From Desulfitobacterium sp038181555 (GTDB lineage Bacteria; Bacillota; Desulfitobacteriia; Desulfitobacteriales; Desulfitobacteriaceae), in contig NZ_JBBWUA010000013.1 of NCBI RefSeq assembly GCF_038181555.1, forward strand, positions 1 through 64,000: a DNA stretch of 64,000 nt, written 5' to 3'. The notes below the pieces were generated by a model that worked only from the letters and a program-made list of their open reading frames with translations, did no database searches and was not told the origin of the DNA. The position numbers and the translations under genes are program-made. Positions 26,097 through 33,944 of the stretch are shown here, in pieces (the stretch's first letter is position 1; each line of letters starts with the position of its first letter).

Positions 26097-26558
26097 GTGA
26101 GTTGTATAGATATTCCGATACTTTCTTTATTGCTTCAAGGTATTCCGGAACAAATTGGAGTTGTAGCATTGGCATACGCGATTGCGAAGCTTCCTTTTCG
26201 TTGGAAAGAAATTATTCCTTTAGGGACATTGCTAGCCTTAACTGCATTTATCATCAGGTCCCTAAATATGCCCTTTGGAACGCATACGCTTGCGATTATT
26301 TTTTCTTTGTTCATATTTTTAATGCTGAAGAGCAAAGAAGTAATCACATCCTTGATTTCTACTCTTCTCTGCATTGTAGCGCTCAGCGTTTTTGAGCTTA
26401 TTTCTATTTCATCTCTTCTGGCCATTTTTAATACATCGCAAGAAGCTGTTTTTACCGATCCAATGAAAAGGATATTATTTACTGAACCCCAAGTCATCCT
26501 GCTTTTTTTAACTGCCTTTATAGTTAAGCGAAAGAGGGAGAGAAATGATAAGCCTTAA
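26097..26558 (+). CDS. Small multi-pass membrane protein upstream of agrB, resembling a kinase-less AgrC sensor domain
   Basis: 153 residues, four or five hydrophobic helices and a basic C-terminal end (KRKRERNDKP). The beginning LLLQGIPEQIGVVALAYA and the WKEIIPLGTLLALTAFIIR segment recall the N-terminal membrane sensor of clostridial AgrC/GHKL kinases, but there is no dimerisation or ATPase domain. The start is uncertain: GTG 26097 follows a stop codon directly and has only a weak ribosome binding site. It overlaps agrB by 14 bases, so it belongs to that operon. The sensor resemblance is from memory of family patterns and is moderate evidence. Confidence 0.6.
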   Translation: MSCIDIPILSLLLQGIPEQIGVVALAYAIAKLPFRWKEIIPLGTLLALTAFIIRSLNMPFGTHTLAIIFSLFIFLMLKSKEVITSLISTLLCIVALSVFELISISSLLAIFNTSQEAVFTDPMKRILFTEPQVILLFLTAFIVKRKRERNDKP

Positions 26559-27129
26559 TGGGATGAGTAACGAACTGACTAATATTATCACGAAAGATTT
26601 GGGATTTAATGAAGATAAAAAAGAGATTGTTGCTTATGCCATCGAAACTTCACTCTATTCGGTGATAGGTGTCTTACTTTTGATTCTTTTTTCCTTATTA
26701 GTCGATGCTTTAAAGGCATCACTTATTGCAGCTGTCTTTGGCGTTATACTCCGCAGATTATCGGGTGGGGCACATTTTGATACTCCTACCAAATGCTTGA
26801 TCTTCGGGGCAATCCTGTACACTGGACTTGGCGTGTTGGCCCAAAAGCTGGTGGAGTACCACCTCGTTACTGATCTTATGCTTTGGGCAAGCATAGGTAT
26901 TGCCTTAATCATCGTCGGCATTTTAGCACCGGTCGATAGCGAGAATAAACCGATTCACTCTGCAAAACTAAAAAGAAATTTAAAAAGCTTATCCATCGCA
27001 TTTGTTATTGTAAGTTTTATTATTGTTTTAATATCATCTAATGGGTTGCTAAATGTCAGCTTGAGTTTGGGGATACTCTATCAATCCTTAACCTTGCTGC
27101 CGCTATTTAATCACGGGGGAGGTGGATAA
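26545..27129 (+). CDS. agrB: AgrB-like peptide-processing membrane protease
   Basis: 194 residues, about five or six helices. The catalytic His and Cys of AgrB are at residues 77 (GGAHFDTP) and 84 (PTKCLIFG), the same numbers as in Staphylococcus aureus AgrB, preceded by the conserved RRLSGG. It should cleave the AgrD precursor and form the cyclic thiolactone at the membrane. GGGAGAG precedes the ATG. It overlaps the upstream membrane gene and is followed one base later by agrD. Confidence 0.93.
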   Translation: MISLNGMSNELTNIITKDLGFNEDKKEIVAYAIETSLYSVIGVLLLILFSLLVDALKASLIAAVFGVILRRLSGGAHFDTPTKCLIFGAILYTGLGVLAQKLVEYHLVTDLMLWASIGIALIIVGILAPVDSENKPIHSAKLKRNLKSLSIAFVIVSFIIVLISSNGLLNVSLSLGILYQSLTLLPLFNHGGGG

Positions 27130-27130
27130 A

Positions 27131-27253
27131 GTGAGAAAAACAATCTTTGCAGCTCTCGCCACATCATTGATGGTCCTAGCCAGCGCAACATCTGTGTTCG
27201 CATGCGGTATTTGGGCCTACCAACCCAAGACGCCGAAATCCTTGCAGAAATAA
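27131..27253 (+). CDS. agrD: AgrD-like cyclic lactone autoinducer precursor
   Basis: A 40-residue peptide from GTG 27131 with GGAGGTGG upstream, one base after the agrB stop. It has an amphipathic hydrophobic leader (MRKTIFAALATSLMVLASA), then a Cys at residue 25 (ACGIWAYQ), then the charged recognition tail YQPKTPKSLQK, typical of clostridial AgrD. The thiolactone ring would form between Cys25 and a residue a few positions on; a ring such as CGIWA or CGIWAY is possible but cannot be fixed from sequence. The leader is cleaved later by another protease. Confidence 0.9.
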   Translation: MRKTIFAALATSLMVLASATSVFACGIWAYQPKTPKSLQK

Positions 27254-27267
27254 TCTAGAGTTCTCTT

Positions 27268-27296
27268 AAAAAGCTGGGTTTTGTCCCAGCTTTTTG
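27268..27296 (+). terminator. Terminator or attenuator between agrD and the kinase gene
   Basis: AAAAGCTGGG pairs with CCCAGCTTTTT around a 6-base loop. It ends just before the ribosome binding site of the kinase gene and may reduce read-through into it. Confidence 0.88.
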
Positions 27297-27312
27297 AGGT
27301 TTGGAGGCTAAA

Positions 27313-29094
27313 ATGGGTAGAGGACATTCTAATCGATCAATTATTCAATCCACCTTATTAAATATTACAATAAGTGTTTTCATTCTCAGTATGATTCTAA
27401 TTTTCTTATTCGGCCAAACTTTTTGGCAGAAGGAATCGATTAAGTTGGATTATGAATTATTAAGCGTAGCCATTGAGGCCAAGGAAAGAATTGAAAGTCA
27501 ATACATAGAGAAACTTGCCGATGATAACGCCGGTTCACAGCTTGTAGAAAATAATGACATGCAGAAACTGAGTGCCGAAATAAAACCCTTACTGCAGGGG
27601 ACAGATTCTTATTCAGTCGCCTATTATGATAGCAGGATGGATTGGATCGTTTCCGAAGAGGAACAGATTAAGTATGTGCTGGATAAGATTCTGCCTGCTT
27701 TAAGTGAAAATAATAGTATACAGCAATTGAAGATTGAGCATTTGAGTCTCGTAAGCATTCCTATTTATCAGGATCATCTATTGATAGGGTATGTTTGGGC
27801 CTTTGCCGATCACCCGGAATTCAGTTTCACTTCCTTTTCCAGTGTTAATATTTTTTTTGTGTTCATTTTTGCACTTTTAAGCATTATTATCCTATTAATT
27901 AATAGGCATTTAAAAAACATCCAAACCCAACTGGAGCGTTTTAGTGAGTCTATTGTTCATCCTGAGTCTGCGCCCCTGTGGGATGTTTCTAAGCTGCCGG
28001 AGCTAGAACCGGTTTTTTATAAGATCATGAGCTATACTCAAGAGCTGAGCAGTATGAATGAAGAGTTGCTGGAATCTCAGCATCGATTGACTCGAATTAT
28101 GGAGGGAATCTCCGACGGGTTACTTTCTATAGATGTCGAATGGCGTATCCTATTTTACAATCAAGTGACCAAGAAGCACCTGAATCGAACAGATAAAGAT
28201 TTGTATATGAAAAGCATTTTCCAAGCTATTCCGGGCTTCCAAAACTCAACAACCCATCAGTTATTTGCCTCGGCCTTCAACTATTCGGAGCCGCTCCATT
28301 TCGAAGCGGAGGGGATAGTAGTTAATGGGAGGATATACCTTTTCAGCGTTTATCCCTTTAAAGGCGGAATCACGGTCTTCTTTAGAGATATTACAGAGCG
28401 GAGGATCCAGCAGCAAGAAATGGCTCGTCTAGAACGGCTTAACCTGATTGGCCAGATGGCGGCGGGAATTAGCCATGAAATTAGAAATCCTCTTACCACG
28501 GTCAAGGGCTTTCTGCAATTGCGTAGTTCCAAACTGACGAACTCCGAGGAAAATGAGTATAACGAGCTGATGATCTCTGAAATAGATCGGGCGAATATGA
28601 TTATCACCGAATTTTTATCCTTGGCGAAAAGCAATATAGTTCATAACACGGAGCAGGACATCAATCAAATCATTTATCGGATTTTCCCCATGATTCAGGC
28701 TGATGCCAATAACACTGGCAAGGAAATCTTGCTCAACTTAAATCCGCTGCCGAGCTTATCCTTGAATGAAAATGAAATTCGCCAATTGCTGCTTAATCTC
28801 GTACGCAATGCTTTGGAGGTTACTTCGACAGGCGGATGTATCATCATTCGCACTTACGAGGAAGGGAATCATGTGATCTTGGCGGTTCAGGATCAAGGTC
28901 CAGGGATTCCTGCAGAGATTCAAGAAAAAATCGGTACCCCCTTCTTCACCACCAAAGAAAGTGGCACAGGTTTAGGTATCGCAATTTCTATGGGTATTGC
29001 TCATCGCAATAATGGTGATTTGGGCTTTGAGTCGAGCAGTCAAGGCACAACCTTTAAGGCTAAGTTTAAAAAGCTTACCTTAGCTAATGGCTGA
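27313..29094 (+). CDS. Membrane-bound PAS-domain sensor histidine kinase (sporulation-kinase-like)
   Basis: About 593 residues. A first membrane helix (about 10-32) and a second near 175-200 bracket an extracytoplasmic domain of about 140 residues. A PAS domain follows (about 260-360), then HisKA with the phosphorylated His near residue 388 (GISHEIRNPLTTVKGFLQL), and the ATPase with DQGPGIP near 527 and GTGLGIA near 553. This is the layout of Bacillus Spo0A-phosphorelay kinases and not of AgrC, which lacks PAS and has a multi-helix sensor. ATG 27313 follows TTGGAGG. No response regulator gene is adjacent. Coupling to the agr peptide is suggested by position only. Confidence 0.87.
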   Translation: MGRGHSNRSIIQSTLLNITISVFILSMILIFLFGQTFWQKESIKLDYELLSVAIEAKERIESQYIEKLADDNAGSQLVENNDMQKLSAEIKPLLQGTDSYSVAYYDSRMDWIVSEEEQIKYVLDKILPALSENNSIQQLKIEHLSLVSIPIYQDHLLIGYVWAFADHPEFSFTSFSSVNIFFVFIFALLSIIILLINRHLKNIQTQLERFSESIVHPESAPLWDVSKLPELEPVFYKIMSYTQELSSMNEELLESQHRLTRIMEGISDGLLSIDVEWRILFYNQVTKKHLNRTDKDLYMKSIFQAIPGFQNSTTHQLFASAFNYSEPLHFEAEGIVVNGRIYLFSVYPFKGGITVFFRDITERRIQQQEMARLERLNLIGQMAAGISHEIRNPLTTVKGFLQLRSSKLTNSEENEYNELMISEIDRANMIITEFLSLAKSNIVHNTEQDINQIIYRIFPMIQADANNTGKEILLNLNPLPSLSLNENEIRQLLLNLVRNALEVTSTGGCIIIRTYEEGNHVILAVQDQGPGIPAEIQEKIGTPFFTTKESGTGLGIAISMGIAHRNNGDLGFESSSQGTTFKAKFKKLTLANG

Positions 29095-29215
29095 GAAGGG
29101 TTAATCTACTGCCTTAAACCGTGGGGAAGTTGACAGATAATCAGTCATTTGGTTAAATAAATGAATAACCGTAGAGATGTTTGCAGTATAGGTGTGGAAA
29201 CGGAGGAGTTAAGAT

Positions 29216-30301
29216 ATGTATACGAGTCAAAAGCCTCTGCCGGAGCAGTATCTTTCTCTTAGTGAGGCGGAAATGGATCAACGGATTCGGCAAGCGAAGG
29301 AAGCGTTGGGTTCGAAGCTAGTCATATTAGGCCACCATTATCAACGGGATGAGGTCGTGCGCTATGCCGATCATCGCGGAGATTCCTTGCGGCTTTCTCA
29401 ATTGGCTGCCCAAGCAAAGGATGCTGAGTTCATCGTTTTTTGTGGTGTGCATTTCATGGCAGAGACCGCTGATATGTTGGGTGCGCCTGGGCAGAAGGTC
29501 ATCTTGCCGGATTTAGATGCGGGCTGTCCCATGGCTGATATGGCAGAGATAGAAGATGTGGAGAGATGCTGGCAGCAAATTTCTGCCAAATACCATGCAG
29601 AATTCGTGCCTGTGACCTATGTGAACTCTACAGCGGAGGTCAAAGCCTTTTGTGGCCGTCATGGAGGATTAACCTGTACCTCTTCTAATGCCCTGAAGAT
29701 CCTGAAGACTTTGTTTGCTGAGGGTAAGCATGTGCTCTTCCTTCCCGATGAGCACCTCGGTCGCAATACCGCTATTCAACTGGGTTTAGAGGAAAAGGAT
29801 ATGTTCCAATGGCATCGAGAGGACTGGGATATTGAGTTGCCGGAGGTTGCCCCACAGATTATTCTATGGGATGGCTATTGTGGTGTTCATCAGAGATTCA
29901 CTCCCGCTCATGTGGATTATGTCCGGAGTCAGTATCCAGGCATTACAGTGATTGTCCATCCGGAATGTAGTCATGCGGTAGTAGAAAAATCTGATTTGAG
30001 TGGCTCTACCGACTTTATCATTCGTCAAATTACTGCAGCTCCGGCTGGCAGTGTTTGGGCGGTGGGAACAGAGATCAATCTAGTGAGTCGCTTGGCCAAG
30101 GAAAATCCCGATAAGACCGTCATCTGCTTGAATGAAAACGTTTGCCTGTGCGTGATGATGAGCCGGATCAGCCAGCCCCATCTTCTGTGGGTTTTGGAAA
30201 ACCTTCAACAGGGTAAGGTGGTCAATCAAATTAGCGTCAAACCGGAAATAGCTAAGGATGCCGTGGTGGCTCTCGAACGCATGCTGGAGTTGAGTAAGTA
30301 A
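29216..30301 (+). CDS. nadA: Quinolinate synthase A
   Basis: 361 residues. NadA condenses iminoaspartate with dihydroxyacetone phosphate on a 4Fe-4S cluster. VILGHHYQRDEVV, FCGVHFMAETADML, LTCTSSNAL, and the C-terminal CLNENVCLCVMMSRI are the conserved blocks; three cluster cysteines can be placed in FCGVH, LTCTS and VCLC. The GGAGGAG site is well spaced before the ATG. It stands alone: nadB and nadC, its usual partners, are not in the window. Confidence 0.92.
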   Translation: MYTSQKPLPEQYLSLSEAEMDQRIRQAKEALGSKLVILGHHYQRDEVVRYADHRGDSLRLSQLAAQAKDAEFIVFCGVHFMAETADMLGAPGQKVILPDLDAGCPMADMAEIEDVERCWQQISAKYHAEFVPVTYVNSTAEVKAFCGRHGGLTCTSSNALKILKTLFAEGKHVLFLPDEHLGRNTAIQLGLEEKDMFQWHREDWDIELPEVAPQIILWDGYCGVHQRFTPAHVDYVRSQYPGITVIVHPECSHAVVEKSDLSGSTDFIIRQITAAPAGSVWAVGTEINLVSRLAKENPDKTVICLNENVCLCVMMSRISQPHLLWVLENLQQGKVVNQISVKPEIAKDAVVALERMLELSK

Positions 30302-30420
30302 AACTACCCAAGATTAGAGAAGCCTGGATCTATCCTACAATCCTGTTAAGCTTGAACGGGGCAAAGGAGCAGCAGGAGGATTGTGCGGGAGCACTATGGA
30401 TGATGGGATGGAGGGTGTTT

Positions 30421-31341
30421 ATGCGCATTGAGCAGCTATATTATCTTGTTGAGGTGAGCAAGAATAAATCCCTAACTATCGCTGCGGAGCAGATTCATGT
30501 GTCTCAACAAAATCTTAGCGTTGCCATTCGTAATTTGGAGAAGGAGTTCAATGTTGAGCTTTTAATACGTTCCCATAAGGGTGTATCCCTTACCAGGGAA
30601 GGGGAGGAATTTGTCAATAAAGCACAGGAGATATTGACTAAGATTGACGAGCTGAATTCTCTATTTAATAAGAAACAGCTCGCCAAAAAAGCCCTTAAAG
30701 GTAGCCTGCGCATTGATGTGGTTCCTTACATGACCCTCCCGGATATCCTGGTTTCCTTTTATAGGCTGCACCCCCAGGTCAATGTGGTATTAAAGGAACA
30801 CAGTCCTCAAGAAATTATGAGTAATGTAGCTGAGGGGAAAAGTGACGTTGGTATTATCTTTCGCACAGGCGAGGATCAGGGATTCTCTAAGACCATCTAC
30901 GAACTGGGATTGAGCTATGAAAATATTCTTGACGATAAGATTTATGTTTGTGCCGGAAAAAAGTCCCCACTTAAGAAAAAGCGTGTGATATCCCATACTG
31001 AACTATTTAAACAAAACTTGATCGTATCTGAAGATCTCTATGGATGGATTCTGGATATTATCAAGCGTTATCAGGACCCCTCTTCTATACAGATTCAGAA
31101 ATCAAATAGTATGCAGATCTATAAAAAGATGATTGAAGAAGGTTTGGCGGTGGGTTTTGTTACCGGAATTGGTTTAGAAAAGGAGCTTATTTTTAAGAAG
31201 GGGGAAGTAGTCCCTATAGCCATCGAAAAACACAATAATATCACCATTGGGCTGGTGTATTCTAATGTTGATTCACAAACTGAGATCAGTAAGGAATTCA
31301 TCAACCATCTTAAATTAACAACGCAAGATTATCAGTGCTGA
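30421..31341 (+). CDS. LysR-family transcriptional regulator
   Basis: 306 residues. Its N-terminus MRIEQLYYLVEVSKNKSL, with SQQNLSVAIRNLEKEF, is the winged helix-turn-helix; the remainder is a LysR substrate-binding domain. ATG 30421 has GGAGGG upstream and the family start; the ORF extends in frame to 30352 without support. A terminator ends the gene at 31378-31405. The catabolic operon starting at 31602 lies immediately downstream on the same strand and is the likely target. Confidence 0.88.
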   Translation: MRIEQLYYLVEVSKNKSLTIAAEQIHVSQQNLSVAIRNLEKEFNVELLIRSHKGVSLTREGEEFVNKAQEILTKIDELNSLFNKKQLAKKALKGSLRIDVVPYMTLPDILVSFYRLHPQVNVVLKEHSPQEIMSNVAEGKSDVGIIFRTGEDQGFSKTIYELGLSYENILDDKIYVCAGKKSPLKKKRVISHTELFKQNLIVSEDLYGWILDIIKRYQDPSSIQIQKSNSMQIYKKMIEEGLAVGFVTGIGLEKELIFKKGEVVPIAIEKHNNITIGLVYSNVDSQTEISKEFINHLKLTTQDYQC

Positions 31342-31377
31342 TAAAGTTTTATAGCTCATGAGCAAACCTTGAATAGT

Positions 31378-31405
31378 TATCCGAGAGACTCTCTCGGATT
31401 TTTTC
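31378..31405 (+). terminator. Terminator of the LysR gene
   Basis: ATCCGAGAG pairs with CTCTCGGAT around a short loop and is followed by TTTTTT. Confidence 0.9.
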
Positions 31406-31466
31406 TTACATTTTTATCCCTTAGCAAAGACTCGTTAGTAACTTGCCTCTAATTATTTAGGCTGGA

Positions 31467-31493
31467 GGGGCACAAATGAAATTTGTGGCCCCC
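31467..31493. promoter_or_regulatory. Near-perfect palindrome upstream of the hydroxyacyl-CoA dehydrogenase operon
   Basis: GGGGCACAAAT-gaa-ATTTGTGGCCCC has two 11-base arms with one bulged G. No T-run follows, so an operator for the upstream LysR, or an RNA hairpin, is more likely than a terminator. Confidence 0.55.
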
Positions 31494-31601
31494 CACAGAA
31501 TATTCTAAATTATGTGTTAGCCAGAACAAGTGAAAGTGACTACAATGTATATAAGAGGTCACAAGGCGCCGTCACCTCATAACTAAAAGGGGGCAAAAGG
31601 A

Positions 31602-32522
31602 ATGAACGTAGTTGTTATTGGTTCGGGTGTTATGGGACCTGGTATTGCCCAAGTATTCCTAATGGGTGGACATCGTGTAATTATGACAGATATTAAAGTG
31701 GAAGCCTTAGCGGAAGGAACTAAGGAAATACGTAATAGTCTTAACTTGATGGTGGCCAAGGGTATCATCGATCAGGATGTCACAGCCCTTATGAGCAATT
31801 TCCAAACGATGACCAGCTTAGAAGAAGCCGTTAAGGATGCGGATCTGGTGGTAGAAGCTATACCCGAAGTGATTAGCTTAAAACAACAGATTTATGGAAG
31901 TCTCGATCAGTTCTGCCCTAAAGATACAGTTATTGTCAGCAATACCTCGGCTTTACCCTTACCGGAAATATTCCCGAATTTTCGCCCGGGGAACTTCTTC
32001 GTGGCTCACTTTATGAATCCGCCCCAAATCATACCCTTAGTGGAAATCGTTAAAAATGACAAAACCAATCCCGAAAAGGTTGCTTGGCTCAGAGCAGAGC
32101 TGGAGAAATGTGGGAAGAAACCTATTGTCGTTAATCAATTCGTCAAAGGATTCCTCACTAACCGTATGCAGACAGCCATGGCTCGGGAAGGCTTATCCCT
32201 CTATGAAAAAGGAATTATCTCTCTAGAGGACCTGGATATTGCCAATACGGCTTGCATCGGTTTCAAATCCGCATGGCAGGGAACCCTTGAAACCATGGAT
32301 TACATTGGTTTGGATACCTGTGCTTTTGCTTATAATGTCATTTTCCCGGATCTATGCAATGAAACTACAGTTCCATCAATAGTCACAGAAAAAGTTAAAG
32401 AAGGAAAATTGGGCTTAAAAACAGGAGAAGGCTTCTTTAAGTATTCCGAAGAGGATGCGATGGCAAGGCAGGAAGGTCTCCTAGAGCAACTCAAACTCTA
32501 TAATACTTACCTTAATAAATAA
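31602..32522 (+). CDS. 3-hydroxyacyl-CoA dehydrogenase family protein
   Basis: 306 residues in the HbdA/FadB dehydrogenase fold. VVVIGSGVMGPGIAQVF binds NAD (residues 3-19). VSNTSALPLPEI carries the substrate-binding Ser/Asn. FVAHFMNPPQIIPLVEIV holds the catalytic His-Glu pair, and GFLTNRMQTAMAREGLSL begins the C-terminal dimer domain. GGGGG-AAAAGGA precedes the ATG. It opens a run that includes an MFS carrier, two TPP enzymes and an SCP2 protein, with no thiolase or crotonase, so it may act on a beta-hydroxy acid other than a fatty acyl-CoA. That substrate shift is inference. Confidence 0.85.
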   Translation: MNVVVIGSGVMGPGIAQVFLMGGHRVIMTDIKVEALAEGTKEIRNSLNLMVAKGIIDQDVTALMSNFQTMTSLEEAVKDADLVVEAIPEVISLKQQIYGSLDQFCPKDTVIVSNTSALPLPEIFPNFRPGNFFVAHFMNPPQIIPLVEIVKNDKTNPEKVAWLRAELEKCGKKPIVVNQFVKGFLTNRMQTAMAREGLSLYEKGIISLEDLDIANTACIGFKSAWQGTLETMDYIGLDTCAFAYNVIFPDLCNETTVPSIVTEKVKEGKLGLKTGEGFFKYSEEDAMARQEGLLEQLKLYNTYLNK

Positions 32523-32602
32523 GAGGTGAAAGGGATTCTCAACAAAAGTCGTAGCTAAATATCTCCTGAAGTTAGGAAGTTTTACTCGGGAGGAAAATAG
32601 AA

Positions 32603-33856
32603 ATGAGCACAAAACTCGTCTTAAGCCCGCGTCAAAAAGCCCTATGGCCCATCCTCATCTTGGGAGCGTTTTTCGAAGGCTTTGATGATGCATTGATCAA
32701 TATTGCCTTACCCTATATTAAAGCAGATTTTAACCTGAGCACTCAGATGTCTGGTTATGCACTTTCCATTATTGCCTTTGGAACCATGGTAGCTTTCTTT
32801 GTTTCGCGGATGGCGGACACCATCGGTCGGCGTAAAGTCTTTTTAACTTGTGTCTATATGTATTCTATTTGCTCCTTAGTCACGGCTTTTTCACCAAATA
32901 TCCAAGTATTTATCTTTTTACAATTCGTAGCTAGGATTTTCTTAATTGGTTGTTGGTCTGTAGGTTATGTAATCCTTTGTGAGGAGTTCGCTACAGAACA
33001 TCGAGGAAAAGCTGTGGGAAGATTCCAGTTGACAGCTGTATTTGGAGCTTTGCTGATTGGTATTTTGCTTCCCGTTTTCACCAGTTTCGGTTTAAGCTGG
33101 AGAGCTCTTTATGTAGTAGGTGCTGTTCCCATAATTCCTGTTTACCTTATGAGAAAGAATTTACCTGAAACAGAGGCTTTTCTAAATCTGCAAGAAGAGA
33201 AGAAGAAAGGCATTCGGCCTCAGAAAGAAGACTTCTTTGGTCCTTGGCGGAGTCCTTTTACCAAGTATATGGTCGTCATGTGTCTGGTATGGGTATTCCT
33301 CTATTTCGGAGTCAAAGGATCTTTGAACTTCTTCTCCCTCAGAGTTGTTAGTGAATTAAGCTGGACTCCCAACATGGTAAGCTTAGGCCTTGTTCTTCAA
33401 ACCCTCACCGGAATCTTCGTCATTGCTATGAATGGCAAAATGATGGATGTCATCGGACGTAAGCGGGCTGCTACCATTATCATCATCGTTGGATGTGTCT
33501 TTAGTGTATTGACCTTTACTCTAACAGGATTCTACCCGGTACTTATCTGCAGCATCATTTCCGCGGGATTTGTTAACTCTTTCTTAATCGTAGGTTCCAC
33601 TTTAACCAACGAGCTCTTCCCAACGGAAATCCGTGCTAATGCGATGGCTTGGTCTAACAACATCGTCGGTCGTATGGGGCAGATTATTGTCCCTACCGCA
33701 GTAACCACTATGGCTATCTGGCTAGGTCTTGGTCACGCCACAGCCATTGCCGTAGCCTTACCTCTAATTTCCCTCATGTTAATTCTTTTCTTCCTGCCGG
33801 AAACAGGCAAGAAGAGTGCTGTGAGTGTAGAGAGCTCAGAGGCTATTTCCAAGTAA
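32603..33856 (+). CDS. MFS transporter (sugar/aromatic acid porter type)
   Basis: 417 residues with twelve predicted helices. Helix 1 has FFEGFDDALINIALPYI and the loop after helix 2 SRMADTIGRRKVF, the MFS motif A. PETGKKSAV near the C-terminus is the typical end motif of sugar- or organic acid-porters. It is translated from ATG 32603 behind CGGGAGGAAAA. Being inside the catabolic run, it probably imports the substrate of the pathway, perhaps an organic or sulfonated acid. Confidence 0.88.
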   Translation: MSTKLVLSPRQKALWPILILGAFFEGFDDALINIALPYIKADFNLSTQMSGYALSIIAFGTMVAFFVSRMADTIGRRKVFLTCVYMYSICSLVTAFSPNIQVFIFLQFVARIFLIGCWSVGYVILCEEFATEHRGKAVGRFQLTAVFGALLIGILLPVFTSFGLSWRALYVVGAVPIIPVYLMRKNLPETEAFLNLQEEKKKGIRPQKEDFFGPWRSPFTKYMVVMCLVWVFLYFGVKGSLNFFSLRVVSELSWTPNMVSLGLVLQTLTGIFVIAMNGKMMDVIGRKRAATIIIIVGCVFSVLTFTLTGFYPVLICSIISAGFVNSFLIVGSTLTNELFPTEIRANAMAWSNNIVGRMGQIIVPTAVTTMAIWLGLGHATAIAVALPLISLMLILFFLPETGKKSAVSVESSEAISK

Positions 33857-33944
33857 AGAGAATACTTTTTCCCAAAATATATATTATCAAACCCAAACTA
33901 TGTGCTGTTCTCACTGATTAATTATAATAGAGGAGGTTTTACAC

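Noticed and set aside
27313..29094. AgrC receptor kinase
   Set aside because: It has two membrane helices, an extracytoplasmic domain, PAS and HisKA, not the multi-helix sensor and GHKL layout of AgrC.
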